Shown one piece after another: positions 51,198-64,000 of a stretch of 64,000 bases of DNA (position 1 is the stretch's first letter; each line of letters starts with the position of its first letter). The notes under the pieces are model-generated. The model worked only from the letters and a program-made list of their open reading frames with translations. It was not told the origin of the DNA and did not search any database. A program made the translations under genes and the position numbers. Origin of the DNA: Ustilago trichophora (taxonomy: Eukaryota > Basidiomycota > Ustilaginomycetes > Ustilaginales > Ustilaginaceae); NCBI GenBank assembly GCA_900323505.1, contig OOIN01000005.1, positions 62,001-126,000 on the forward strand. The letters are read 5' to 3'.

Positions 51198-52425
51198 GGC
51201 GAGACCTGGAGGCTGGTTTCGACCTTGCGGCTCGCCTCTCGAGCGGAGCGCCAAAAAAAGAGAGAAGCGTGCCGGTTTTTTCTCTCTCTCTCTCTTCTTA
51301 TTTTTATTTCTAAGAGAGCCGCTCTGCTTTGCTCGTGCTTCCCACTGAAACGGCCAACATCAACCAGCTCGGTCAGCTTTTATATGTCTTCAATCCGACC
51401 TTTTTCATTTCTTCTTCTTTCGACTTGATCTGCGTTCATGTCCTTTTTCTCAGTGCATTTACTGAAAAGAAGAGGTCACGCTACTGTAGAAGGTGTGTGG
51501 TCTGCTATTGGTTTGAGCAGCATACTGTACAAGTGGGCGCGATGTGCCAAGCCCTGAAAGAATGGCTCGGCAACTCTTCCCCAGCCACCATCCATCCACC
51601 ACACACTGCTCTTGTTGTCGTTGTTGTTAATTGCGGGATTTCATTTCTTTTTTGTTTGGAATTGTTTTCTTCAAATTCAATTCTTCTCTGAAAAGTCAAT
51701 TTTCCGCTCCTCAATTCCGCCCGCGATCCATCCTCCGCGATCCGACATCCAACGCCAAAGTTCATCCTCATCCTCTTCCACCACGTCATACTGGTAATTC
51801 CTCTTTCATGCCCTCACAGCCTTGCAACCAACTTCCGCTCGGGGGCGGCAGAGAAGAAAGAAACAGAATCACATTGCATGAGTACGACATAAACTTGTTC
51901 ACCGTTGACAAGTGTATTGGTCGAGCATAGCTGAGGTTTGCGATACTCTAGCGGGCGACTACTACTGTAGTGTCGTTTTGCTTCTTGACACCCAATTGCA
52001 AGGATCCTCGCAGCCATTCAGCAGAAACAGACACTTGACTACAAGCCTCTCTGTGCTATTGTTAGTTGCATGCTTATTATGTCAAACGAGCACTCCGCTG
52101 GATCTCTGCTTCTGAGTTCGAGTACTGTACGTGAATCAAACACCCCTAAGCGGACCAGTTCTTCCGATATAAGAAGCCGAGTAGCATGCAGCCAAGCAGA
52201 GAGAAAATAAATAAAAAAGAGTGTCATTGCTCTTGACCATTTTCTTGTCTTTTATACACATACACCGGCAGCTGCTCTCCGCCGATATTAATGCAATTCT
52301 CCTCTCCCTCCCCCCTCCCCTAAGTTAGGCCTTGAGCCAGCTCATTGGTTCGGTCTCAGTGGTAACTTTACACCACATCACCACGAGCCACTATAAGGTC
52401 CGGAACAATCTTTGAAAAGGTCTCT

Positions 52426-52454
52426 CTTCTTCTTCTTCTTCTTCTTCTTCTTCT
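52426..52454. repeat. (TTC)n microsatellite
   Basis: About nine TTC/CTT units. Confidence 0.85.
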
Positions 52455-53282
52455 CTCAATTTGATATTTGTAACACCGCGGACTTGCAACATCACTCGCT
52501 CGCAAATCCTGAATCAATTCAATCATGTTCCGGAAACCTTTCTCCGAGCCCTCTCCATTCTCTCTTTCTCTTTCTCTTGGCATCTTGAATCTGTCTTGTT
52601 CCATCCAATTATATCCTTCTTGGTCCCCAGGGTCCCAGCCACGAGCACCAAAAAAACAAAGAGACCCTTAACTTCGCTGTCATCCCAAATATAATTACCA
52701 CAAACTACAGTACAGTAAATCCTGTACTCAATCGGGGCGAAATTTTTCCCGATCAAATCCCGAAATGCGAAAAAAAAAAAATGAATCCCCGACTTCCTCT
52801 TCTTCGTCATCTCGCTTATAGACTTGCCTCTCCCTATTCATGTTAAAATTACAGTACAGTCCTGTCGGAGCTTGGATCTCATCCTCATCCTCATCCTCAT
52901 CCTCGCACCCGCCCTCGCCCTCGCCCTCGCCCTCGCTGTGACCATTGTCAATCCCGTATAGCAAAACTGCCGTTCCTGAGATCCAGACCATCCCTCCGAC
53001 CACACACACACACACACGTCATGTTGTACTCATTTCATCCACCCTCCCCCGCCAAACACACCTCGAACACCATTCACACCCCGCATTCATCCAACATATG
53101 GTTCACGTGTTCACCCCTTTTCTCGCACACAACTTCCAATCAACCAAAAAAAAGAATATCAGAATCGAAGCTCTGCGATAACAATGCAAATTGCGTATCA
53201 TATCCCAAAAAGAAAAACAGACAAATGCAGTAAAGTAACGTGGAATCTCTTGCTCCCTTTTCCACCGAGTCTCCGTGTGCGT

Positions 53283-54293
53283 TCAAGAGAGCGACAACTT
53301 TTCAGCCACCTTGCTGAGCGTTTCTGCCGTCTCCTGATCTCTTTGATCGCGTGTCCGATCTACGAGCTGTTGCGAGTCTGTGAGCGGGTGCCGTGTTGCC
53401 AAGCTGACCGTCGTTTTTAGCGGCTGAGTTTGTGACTGCTGCTGCTGCGGCGCTTCAAAGTGGCGCGAGGTGAGCACCGAGCTTCCCAACGGCGACGAAG
53501 AGTATGGTGTGTGATGAGGCGATCCTGTTGTAACCACACCTGCCGTGCCAACCAGCGGCGGTGTGCTGGCACGAGCGATGCCGCTCGCCCCTCCCACCGA
53601 CTGCGAAGGCGTCTTCCTCGCCAGAGTCGACCTTCTCGACAACGGACGAGACTCTGCCGGCGCACTCGTCGTACCCGAAGCTGAGCCAGAGGCATTCGAA
53701 ACATCGGCCACATTCTGTGCGCCGCTTGACTCGGTATTTACACTCGCCTGCGTCGGCGTGAATCCGAGCTGAGACAATGTAGCGCACACATCAATCTTCT
53801 CCAGCGGCTTGGCCAGAACAGCATCGAACAGCGAACCAGCAGCGTCGATCGGTTCGCCACGATCAAACGAAGCAAGTGCAACAATAGGCGTCGTCGAATT
53901 GACGTTGCGCGTCGACTTGACCATCCTCGTCACGTCTTGTCCCCCAACGATCGGCAACGTCACGTCGATAAACATGACGCCAAACTTGTGATCACCCATT
54001 GCCAATCGAACGGCTTCCGCTCCATCGCGTACCGCTGTGCATCGACATCCGAGCTTGACGAGGATTGTCTCGAGCACACGCAGCGCGATAGGATTGTTCT
54101 CCGCGATGAGACATGCAATCTCGTCCGAGTTGGGTGCAGATCCAGCTGCCGTCGTAGGAAGAGGCGCGAATGCGCTCGTCGGCGAGATCGAGGCGGTAGG
54201 CGACACGGCCGATGTTCCGGCAGCAGCATTGACGACAGAGCGAGAGAGCTTCCTGGAGGAGCTTTCTTGCTGCTGCGTCTGCGATTGCGTTGC

Positions 54294-54338
<45 letters not shown>

Positions 54339-57300
54339 ATGCCAATGAGACGGAATTGCTGGTCGATCAGCAATGCCAGCCGACTTGGTGCGGATGCGCG
54401 ACGGCATCGAGTTGCGTCGCTCGCCACCGCCTGAAGCCTCGACCAGCTGTTGTCGACGTCGATCCACAATACCGATAGGCATAGCTGCCGAAGGCGATGG
54501 GAACGATCGACCCGCATTGCCAATGGCTGTATCGCCGTCCGGTGTCGTGGCCGAAAGAGTGGCTGCTGCAGAGACTGGGAGCTCCGAAGTGCGGCGGCGA
54601 TGTGTGGAGCTGAAGAGTTGTCCTGCTGGCGAAGTCGGCGCGGTCGATCTTGAAGGAGTCGATCCCTGCGACGATGCACTCTGCGCTGGCGAAGGAGGAC
54701 CGGCAAGCGTCTGCGAGTGAACACGCTGTGCTGGTCTGCCTTTGGCCGAAAAGCTGCGATGGCGCGTGTAGATGGCCGACTGCTCGAGCGCCTTGGTGAG
54801 TGCAGGCATCTGCTCCTCCCTCATCTTACGGATCACTTCGTCGTTGGCCTGCTTAAGCACGGGCAAGTTCTTGTAGCTAAAATTGCCAAAGTCCTCGCTC
54901 TGCGTCGAGCTCTGAGGCTGCAACGCCTTCTCGAGACGCGAACGCATCCTCGACGGAGGCAGACCGGTCTGCACGAATTTGTTACCCTCGATGGCCCGAG
55001 CAAACTCGCGAGTACCGTGCGCCGGCTCGTCGTCAAAGTCTTGGTGGCTTGCACCGCGCAGATCAAAGTAGTCGGTCGACTCGGGATCCGTCACCTGCGG
55101 CACAAACGGACCAGGCTCGGCAGTGACATTGTCCCAGTCGTAGCCTTTGAAGAAGGCATGGCTCTTGATCTCCTCGGGTCCGCCCGAGCCAAGACGTCGT
55201 TTTGGATCGGTGCACATGAGCGATTCCATCAGATCTCGTGCTTCCGGTGACACCTCCACCGAATCCTCCTCCCAATCTATGCGTCTTGACAGGATGTTGT
55301 CAAACACCTTTTCGGGCGTCTCGGCGTGGAAAGGCGGCACTCCATACAGGAACTCGTAGAGAATGACGCCGAGCGCCCACCAATCCACCGCAAAGTCATC
55401 CATACCGATACCGAGAATGCTTTCGGGCGCCAAATAGTCTGGGGTGCCGACGAAGCGTTTGGGCGCGCTCGAGCCTCCATCACCCGAAGAGGGGCCCAGG
55501 TTGTCGCTGAGCAGCGGATGAGCTCCAAACAGGTTTCCTGGACTGTCGATGCGGGCCGAAGGCAGCGGTTTGGGTACAGCACGTTGAGAGTCGGACTCGC
55601 CCGAATCGCTAGCGTCGGTAGAAGAGCTGACAATACGGCCACGCTGGGGAGCCGCAAAGAAGGACTGATTGCGCATCATGCCTCCTAGACCAGGTGTCAT
55701 GGGCGAGAAGGAGGCGGCCGTATCGCCTGCAGTGGTACCTGCCGGTGTCGATAGTGTATGGTGGCGCGCTTCGGATGCGAACGAGGCCGCCGAGCTAGGA
55801 AGAGATCCGCTGTTCGAGTCGGTTCTCGATGCATGGCCAGCAAAGGCGCTACCGGTAGATGCCGATGCTACCGTTGCCTGACGTGTCTGACGACCGAGCA
55901 AACCAATCTTGGAGAGACCAAAGTCGGTGAGCTTGAGATGGCCCTTCTGATCAATGAGCAGATTGTCAGGCTTGAGGTCTCGATGCACGACGCCTTTCGA
56001 GTGAAGATGTTGCAGTCCAATGACGACCTCAGCAATGTATTGACGTGCCCATTCCTCCGATAGACCACCAAGAACCTTGCAGAGCGATGCGCAGTCTCCA
56101 CCGGGAAGATACTCCATGACCAAGTACAAAAAGTCTGCGCTCTGGAAGGTAAAGAAGAGCTTGACTACGAACGGAGACTGGTTCTGCGTCATCAGGATCA
56201 TGCGTTCGGCCTTTACGTTGGTGATCTGATTCTTGGCGATCATGTCGGACTTCTTGAGGACTTTGATGGCGTAGTAGTCGCCTGTGGTGCGCTTCTTGGC
56301 GAGGAAGACGCTACCGAAGGCGCCCTTGCTGATGGGCTTGATGATGTCAAAGTCCTTGATGGAAGAGGCAGTGGGCCGAGACGAGGGTGCTGCAGGTGGA
56401 ATCCTGGGTGAGAGCGGCATCGAGCCCACCATGGGGCTCTTGTGAGAGACGCTGAACTTGCGATTGTGACGATGCGACACACCGAGCGATTCGCCATACA
56501 GATGCGGCGAGAGCGGCGGTGTTCCTCCGAACCCATCAGAGACCGCCGGAAGGTGCGACGATCGTCGTTGACGGCTGACAGAGCGTCGCTGGGATGGAAC
56601 CGCGACCGAAGCGGACAAACCTGCGCCGCCGGCACCACTGACGGAACGAGAAGCAAGCAGATCTGTCGACGACGGCGGTGCGAGCGTTGCGCTGCCACGA
56701 GGAATCGGAATGGGCGCCAGGTGCGAGGAGCCGCCCATCTTGTCGTCGACCGCTGGAATGTCGTCTTCGTCTGGTGTCGTGCCTCCCATCGCCGAAAAGA
56801 GCGCAGACGGAGGAGCGGGAAGATCGCGATCGTCTCGCTCCAGCAACATGGATCCTGACAGCAAGCCATCCTCTTCACCATCATCGTCGTCCTCCTGCCC
56901 GGTCTCCGCCTCATCATCTGCCGCACTGGAGGACAGAGTGGAAGCCAAACGGCTGTGTGGAGGCTTTGTATGCATGGGCGACTCGGGCGAACGAGATGGA
57001 CCGGTCGACAGACCTAGCGAAGAAGGAACGGCGACACTTTCGGAAGACATAGCTTTGTTGGAGCCGGATCCTCGCTGCATGGCAACAGGCTGACTGGCGG
57101 ATTGTGCTGGTAAGTTCGACGGCATCCTGTCATCCATTGGATCTTGTTCGAGGGCACGCTGTTCGGCACTTGGCTGCTGCGATTGTGCGGCATCGGCATT
57201 CTCTTCAGATCCGCGGTCGCTACCCCCCTCAACAAGCTCCTCAACGCCTGACTCCGAGGCTGAGGCGGAGGACCCACGGGAGCTACCGGTTTCCTCCTCG

Positions 57301-60300
57301 GCTTCCGAAAGCGCGGAAAGCGCAGCCTCGACGCGCTCCTCCCATTCCTGTCGCACGGTCTCGACATAGACAATGGTGTTGAGCATACGGTTGACAGCGC
57401 TCAGCTTGCCTCGCATGGCGTTCTCGACATCTGCCATGAGCAGATCCAGGGCGGTATCGTCCAATGCTGGGCGTCGCCACTGCTGGACGATCACCACCTT
57501 GTTCTCTGAAGTGGGCGAGAGGAGGCGCTGCTTCTCAATGGGTTCATTCGCGAACTCGTCCTTGATAGCTGGAGTGGAGATGTCGCAGGCGGTCTGCAGC
57601 ACTTCAATGGCCGAGTCGAGAGCGCGGAGATGCTGCTTGCGAACGGAAGCAGGAGCCGGCTGACGTGGCGAGATGGAGCGGTTGAGACCCTCGAGTGCCG
57701 AAGGCGGCTGATTTGAGGCAGGTGGCGTGGTGATGGCGACGCCGCGATATTCCAATGCAGACTCTGCACTCTGCCCGGTGAAGTTCTCGAGGCGACTGTG
57801 CAGATCCTGGATGGCTCTGCGCAGCTCGCGGAGACCTTCGTTGCACTCGCCAATCTCCATATCCAGTCGATGCGTCTCATTGCAGATCTCGCTATGCTTC
57901 TCGAAGAACCAAGCCGGAATGTCTCGCTCGCAGATGCGGCACAGCACCGGCTCGACCGAGATGGATGCCACATGGGCAAGAGCTGCAGTAGGCTCGTCCA
58001 AGACGACACCCATACCGCGACCGCCTTTGGTGACCGCGGCGTCTGGCAGTCGATCTTCTCGCTCAGGAGGCCCGGTAGCCTTGAAGACCCACATCGAGTG
58101 CGAAGGGTTGCCGCTCTGCCTGTCGATCATGAGCATTCCTTTGCCCTCCATCTCTTGGTAGTAGACCGCATCGCTGCCATCACTCTGTCCATCTGTCGAA
58201 GAAGCTGACGAGGTAGACGAGCTGACGAGCGTCTTTTCCACTCGTACTCGGAAGACGGCTTCGACCGTGTGAGATTGATTGGCTTCCAATTGCCTCGAGG
58301 CTTCGGCAAAGACGTCAGTGTCGCCAGGGGCAAGCAGTTCTTCGATGGGTGTGTCGTACAGCTCGGCAGGGTCCGAGCCCAGCACCGTCTTCCATGCAGG
58401 GCTCAAGTAGAGCAGGCGCTGGTCGTCCATGCTAAGTTCCATCAGCACATTGATACCAGCCGATCGGAAACCTTGCGGAGCCGATGGCGTTGCGTCGTCG
58501 GCATGGCCATGCTCTGCGTCGATATCCTCTCGTTCGCCAACGGCTTCGTCCTCACTCTGATCGCCTTGCGCAGCCTCGACCGCGCCCTGAGGTCCAATCT
58601 CTGAGCTATACTGACCCTGCGACGGTTGTCGAGCGCGGTCAACGATGGTCATGTCAGCATCTGCATCCAGGTCCAAGTCTTCCGTGTGTTGCTCGTGCTG
58701 AAGCACAGATCTGAGCAAATCTTTGGAGGGAGAGGCAGTCCTCTGCACCGCATCTTGAGTCGAGTCGGGGTCCCTCTTGACTAGACCCGAAGCAGGCGAA
58801 TTGGTACCGCTGGTCGAGCCGCGAGTGATGATGTGGTGATCAGGCGCCACCGATAAAGCTCGCGTTCGGGTAGGGCTGCTGGCTGTAGAAGGCACCCAGA
58901 AGCCTGAAGACTTTCCAGCTTCAGTGTCGCCAGCCTCGCCGGCAACATCGCCACCCTGGCCTCCGAGAATGAAGCGGATCGGCTCAGCGTCCTGCTCATC
59001 CTCATCGTTAAAGTTCCAGAAGCCCTTCTCTGCTTCCCACCATTCAACGACACGACTGAGACCGGCTACGGCCAGAAGAATCTGGATGAACCATCCTCGG
59101 CCTGCCCATTCAGGATGCTCGTCCCACGATCGACCGATGCTTTGAATGCGGGAGATGAGCTGAGAGCAAGAGCCAGGGCGGACAATGAGCGAATTGATCG
59201 AGGCGTCTTGCACTTCCATCGCTACCGCCACAAGTTCCTCCAAGGGCTCCATCCAAGGTTGAGGGCCGAGATTTTCGGCCGGAAGCGCACGTGTCCTGCG
59301 CGATGGAGAGAGACGTGGAGATCCAGAAGAGGCTGACACGCTCGAGGTCATCATGACACCCGGCATGGGCGAATGTGACCGCGAGGTAGAGCGCGAGTTG
59401 GACACGGAGCGGGCTCCTGAGCGACTGAGCGACTGAGCACGGCTCAACGGGTTGAGATTGGATGGCTTGGCTGGGTTCGAAGTCGATGTGCTGCCAGTAC
59501 GCGGCGAGGTTGCAGCGGCAGCTGCAAGATGGACTGGCGGCGGCGCAGGCAGCTTGTACTCGCGCGCGGATCGTAATGCAGCAGATTCACGCAAGCCACC
59601 CAGGCTGGGCGAGGTGAAGAGCGAGCTGGAGGGAGAGCGCGCTTGTGGTTCAGCTGCAGACTCGTCCGCATTCGAGGCGCCATCGTGAATCTCGTCGTGC
59701 TGCGTGACGCTTGAGCCAGTGATGGCAGCTGCAGCTGCAGCGGCGCCAGCAGAGAAGGATGACGAGCTGCTCGCTCCTCGTGACATGGACACCGATCTCG
59801 ATAGTGACGTGGTGCCACCCGTCAGCTCTTCGCCACCTTCACCTGTCAACGTGCTCGGGGCGTCGTCTGCGTCTGCGTCGTCGACAAAGACCTCTTCGAG
59901 CTCCTCGACATCTCGGTCGTCGTCCATCATACTGTACCGTCCCTCGTCTTCCTGTCGCTCCAATTCCATCTCCACATAGTTGTTGATGGCACCGATGATG
60001 CGACGGAGCTCTCGGTCACAGCTCTCTTTGGACGCCAAAAGCCTGTGGCGAATGTGCTGGCGGATCGAGTTGATGGTGATGGCTTTGGAGGCAGCCTTGG
60101 CCCTGGCTGCTGCACGTCCTTCGTTGTCCAATTCGAAGGTCGCATCACGCTCTGGATTGTCGTCGGGAAGAGGTTTTTGCGATGGGCGCGGGCTGGGATT
60201 CCACGCTTGCGACAGCTGCATCGAGGACTTGCGCGGCGAGATTGTCGGCGCTGGTGCTGGTTTGACATCCAACGACGCGCTCACCTCCTTTGCGCTGCCC

Positions 60301-63300
60301 GTGCTCTCTTGTGAACGTGCAGAGAGAGGCTGCTTGGTTGGACTGCCATTGTCGGAGCTCGAGGGCGACTTGCCCTTGCCAATCTTGTCAAACTCCTCTG
60401 CATCAAAAGTGCTGAGACCCTTCTCGAGCTGCAGCGACAGTTTGGGCTGGTGACGACGTCTTGCGCCTTCCCTGCCACTGCTGCTCACCGTCAGATGAGT
60501 CTCTTGGCTCTGCTGGGACGATGCAGATTTGGGCGGCTCCAAACTGGCGGGCTCTTCTTGCACAGTGACAAAGCTGGCATCCGCACCTGGAGAGACCGAC
60601 CTGCGATCACTGCGATCGCCTGCCTCTAGAGTGTCATCGTCGTTGTTCGCTTCCTTATGATCTTGGATATCCTTTTTGAGATTCTGTGTCGAAGTGCTAG
60701 GACGCAGGGTCCTGACCGAGTCGGTGGCACTCAGAGCGGTATTGCCCGTCTGTGACCGAACGTGACGACCGAAGCCGCTCTGCACCTGCGTGACCAGGGT
60801 TGGCGATGGCGTTGCGATGGTCGGGTTAGCCACCGACGAGGAAGACAAGGGAGCGAGTCGGGGACCGTCCCGACGACTGTGGAGGGTGCCATCTCGTCGA
60901 GCAACTGCGGCAGACGGACTTTGATGCAAGGACTGTGAGAGGGCCGCCACGGAGCCAGAGCGAGAAGCATCGTCGCCTCGAGGAGACGCTGCCGATGTCG
61001 GCTTGGCCCATCCTTCCCCCGACGGAGCCGTGAAGCCTGATTTGACGGCACTCCACCAAGCCTCGATCTTGCCACCAAGATGCTTGCGGCGTCCACGTCC
61101 GGCGGCGTGGGCATGAGCATGGGCTGTCTCAGATCCTGTCGCGCTGGTGTAGGGTGCAGATGGTGTCACGCGACTCGTGATGGGCGAGAGCGAGAGGTTC
61201 TTGGTTTTATCCGTGCCCAGTCGCTTGATCGGTGAAAAGTTAGACTTGACGGGTCCGGGAGAAGAGGCCAGAGTGGAGACAGCGGTCGAGCTCGCGCCTG
61301 ATCCAGTTCCTCGTCGAGCCAATTCGGCGCTCGCAAGCGAAAAACTGCGTCGTGGATCCATGCCAGGACGAGATGGCTGTCGAGAAGGTCCTTCTGGTCG
61401 ACGAGCAGGACCCAATTGTGCCGGTTTGCGTGGACGAGTTGCGTTTGGCTTGACAGTATTGTCCTTGTCGTCGTCGAGACGGAGAGCTGCCAAAGACGCT
61501 TCAACTTCCTCAGCATCTATGGCGTCTTGCTCTGTGCTGACGGGCTCAGCCGTCTGCAGCCTTTGACGAGTGAGGGGATCCGAGACGGAGCGATGGCCGT
61601 CCGCAGGTTGCTTTTGAAGCGCCGAGACGCGTCCATTATCCACAGCTTCACTGCCTGTTCTTCGTGCATCAGACGACGTTGCCTTGGCCAGAGCACGCTT
61701 CGTTGTCTCGGCGTCTGCCTGTTCGGTGGTCACAGCTTTTTCGTTAGAGACAGGATCACCCTCTCCTTCGGCCTCTGCAGCTGCCTGCGCCTCTGCCTCC
61801 TCGCGCTCCGACCGAAGTTTGGCTTCCTTCATTTTGCGGTATTCGTCGAGCCAATCGACCCATTCGAATTCTGCAAAGGCCGACGACTCGAGCCCTCGGT
61901 CGCTGTCTTCCTCTTCGTCCAGCTGTGATTCGATGCTGTCGTTCGAGTCGACTGCTGATCCCCTGCGAGCGGGCATGGGAGCACCAAGCAGACTCGAGTC
62001 TCGCTGGAGGCCAATGGTAGTGCCTCGACGAGCAAGATTGGTTTGGCCGGACGACAAGGGGATGTCGGGCTGATTGGCATCGCTTCGATCGCGTGACTGC
62101 CAGGCGGGCTCCAGACCAGCCACATCATTGCGACGACCACCTTGCTGGAGTCCGAGGCGAGAAGGATTTTGCGCTCTCCACTTTTGCATCTTGGCGTTAC
62201 GACTCTGAATGATGATGCGGGCATACTCGTCTGTCCCCGACAGCGGCTGGTTGCTGGCTGCAGGAGAAACACCTCCGGGCGTAAAGAGCGCGGCATCGCT
62301 GGGTCGATGCACGCGGCGAGAGGGCGATGGAATGGCAAGCAAGGCGTTGGATCCCATCGAGCTGGATAGATTGCCCTGCGTCATTCGTCTCTGGCTGAGC
62401 GTTGCAGCCGCTGGAGCCAAGGAAGTGCGAGCAGGTGTGTCCTGTGTGGAAGCGATCCAGGGTGCGGGCTTGTCGTTGGACGACGGGTGTACATCATCGC
62501 GCTGTCGATCAGCATCCTCTGCCGACTCGACCAAACTATCAAAGAGCTCCTGGGCGCCCCACGACATGCGTTGGGCAGCCGATCGACTTGGCGATAGTCG
62601 AGGTCGTCGTTCGGCCGTCGGACTTGTCTGGGCCGAGGATATGCTGAGAGAAAGAAGGGGCGAGTAGGCACTAGTGCTTGCTGGCAGACCGGCGTGACGA
62701 GGTGCGCTGGTGGGAACATCGAGCAGGTCAGATTTGGGCGGAGCAATGGCGGGGGATCGTGAACCCAAGAGGGCAGAGCTAGGAAGGCTGGCCGTTGGAC
62801 CGTAATTTCTGCCGATAGGGATCGAGACTGACAAAGGCTGTCCACGGCTGTCATGACCAGGGAGAGCAATCTCATCTGTCTTGAGTCGCTCCATAGCAGG
62901 TGAGCTGCGACCCGACACAGCAGACTCTTCGGGTGCATACGAGTATTCGGATGCCAAAGGCGAATTGCTGCGTGTCGCATTTGGCGTCTGTGGCACGTTG
63001 AGTCGGTTGTTGGGGGTGGGCGAAGGAGAGGTCTCCGAACTGAGTCCAAGTCCTAGTCCGTGTCCTTGACTGGCACCTCCCATGGCCAAGGAGCCAGGCT
63101 GCTGAGCGGAAGCGGAGGCCGTCCATCTGGTCAGAGGCGACTCGATCGACATGGTGGAAGCGCTCTTGGGCACGGTTCGAGGTGAAGGCGACAGCGGCAC
63201 AAAGAGATCACCGGCCAAACGCACTGCTGTCGGCACACGTTGCAAACGGATCGCATCCGCTAGACCAGCGGATCCGACACCTTTGCCGGATGGACTTGGC

Positions 63301-64000
63301 CCTGTTGAACTAGAAGGTGCGTCGAAGGCAGCCGCTTGAGCCGCGGCGGGTGGCACCGAGGAAGGAGGTACGCCAAGTGTCTGACTACGCACTCGCGAGC
63401 GAGTGTGTCCGGCAGAAGGTGTCGAAGTTGGTGCCTCATGCCTAGGCAGCTCGTCGTCTTCAATGACTTGAGAGTTTCTCTTGCGATGCAATGACGAGCG
63501 AGTGGCGAGAGAGGAGCCAAATGGAACCGAAGAGGAGCCGAGACCGGAGCTGGAGAAGGACGAGGCAGCGCCTTGGGTACCTGAGGAGCTGACGCTGCCA
63601 GAGCGATGCGAGGCTGATGTGGCAGGGATGGGAGCCGGAAGCGGGATGCTTGGGCTGCCTGACTCGATGGCGGCGACCAGATTAGGATCTACGCCATCGG
63701 GACCTCCAACGGGCGAAATAGCTCCTTCACCTAGCAACGCACCACCGAGAGATCGAGCACGGCGATGAGCACTGGAGCTGAGTGACGACGAAGTCATGCG
63801 TCTACGTCGAGTCGAATGCAAGATAACGCTGCCTCCGCCTGTGCCTGTGCTGGGCGTCGTTGTGCCTGCTCCACTAAAGCTGGAGGGTGCAAAGGCACCA
63901 GAATTGCTACGGCTACCACGCGCCTCCCAACCGAGCGTAGGAGAGCCAGAGTGGAAGGAGCTGGAAGCCGGAAGACCGACGGAAGAGCCTGACGAGAGCG
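53283..64000 (-). CDS. RIM15: Giant Rim15/Greatwall-type protein kinase with PAS and receiver domains, 5' partial
   Basis: Nutrient- and stress-responsive AGC-family kinase related to yeast Rim15 and animal Greatwall. Numbering from the first in-frame ATG (63797, 3504 residues): PAS-like domain about 1780-1906 (LLYLSPAWKTVLG); C2HC finger about 1950-1970 (CRICERDIPAWFFEKHSEIC); kinase about 2480-2914 with GAFGSVFLAKK, HRDLKPDN, DFG and YLAPES, and the long insert between DFG and APE typical of this group; glutamine tract; C-terminal receiver about 3226-3342. This domain order is that of Rim15. The frame stays open, Ser/Gly-rich, from 63797 to the window edge, so the true start may lie outside. 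It is about twice the length of yeast Rim15 (1770). No introns are needed in the visible part. Confidence 0.93.
54294..54338 (-). repeat. Polyglutamine-coding CAG tract in the RIM15-like gene
   Basis: Fifteen consecutive Gln codons (one CAA, fourteen CAG) between kinase and receiver domains, followed by more Gln-rich sequence. A likely length-variable microsatellite. Confidence 0.92.

Larger units (their letters stand above)
50106..53282. other. 3.2-kb gene-free region with low-complexity tracts
   Basis: Lies upstream of the GT32 gene and downstream of the RIM15-like gene. Contains poly(A) near 50376-50392, (GA)n at 51172-51197, (TTC)n at 52426-52454, (ATCCTC)n at about 52879-52903, (CCTCGC)n at about 52912-52938, and TACTGTAC-type palindromes at 51523, 52123, 52706 and 52850. 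All frames of any size are simple-sequence or random. A long 5' leader or noncoding RNA is possible but not demonstrable here. Confidence 0.5.

Noticed and set aside
52879..52938. Hexamer repeats as a CRISPR-like or telomere-like array
   Set aside because: Simple tandem hexamers without spacers, and not a known telomere unit.

Overview
This window is nuclear DNA of a basidiomycete, most probably a smut fungus of the Ustilaginaceae (Ustilago, Sporisorium or a close relative). The reasons are moderately GC-rich, intron-poor genes with long low-complexity extensions, CT-rich promoters, short introns with GTAAGT/GTATGT/GTGAGT donors, and a typical smut set of housekeeping genes. The species cannot be fixed from the sequence alone. 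Assignments rest on motif recognition by eye; no search was run.

Layout. 0-7.2 kb: farnesyl diphosphate synthase (-) and dynactin p62 (+) share a promoter, followed by a three-exon gene for a low-complexity protein with SUMO-interacting motifs (+). 7.3-17.1 kb: an island of dead mobile elements, mostly poor in CpG. It holds a complete but inactivated Tc1/mariner-type element with inverted repeats and TA target duplication, a LINE endonuclease half (+) preceded by a 973-bp tandem duplication that looks identical, a decayed JmjC-domain gene (-), a CpG-rich islet with two small ORFs, and a LINE reverse-transcriptase half (-). 17.1-26.9 kb: carnitine acetyltransferase (-, five exons), neutral trehalase (+), an unrecognised gene with two apparent frameshifts (-), eIF2-alpha (-). 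27.5-42.6 kb: F-box/ankyrin protein (+), TBC Rab-GAP (-), the pre-mRNA 3'-end endonuclease Ysh1/CPSF73 (+), mitochondrial ribosomal protein mL53 (-), Tti2 (+), arginyl-tRNA synthetase (-). 43.6-64 kb: a coiled-coil protein (+), a GT32 sphingolipid mannosyltransferase (-), a 3.2-kb gene-free stretch, and a giant Rim15/Greatwall-type PAS-kinase-receiver protein (-) whose 5' end runs off the window.

Functionally this is an ordinary housekeeping neighbourhood and I see no cluster of co-functioning genes. A loose theme is nutrient and stress physiology (neutral trehalase, Rim15-type kinase, eIF2-alpha). Two genes show signs of dual organelle targeting: carnitine acetyltransferase (basic N-terminus plus C-terminal HKL) and arginyl-tRNA synthetase (an ATG-less, acid-free leader in frame with the cytosolic start). 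The least explained parts are the mobile-element island, its perfect tandem duplication and JmjC remnant, the diverged repeats at 46.7-47.1 kb, and an intergenic palindrome family around TACTGTAC.
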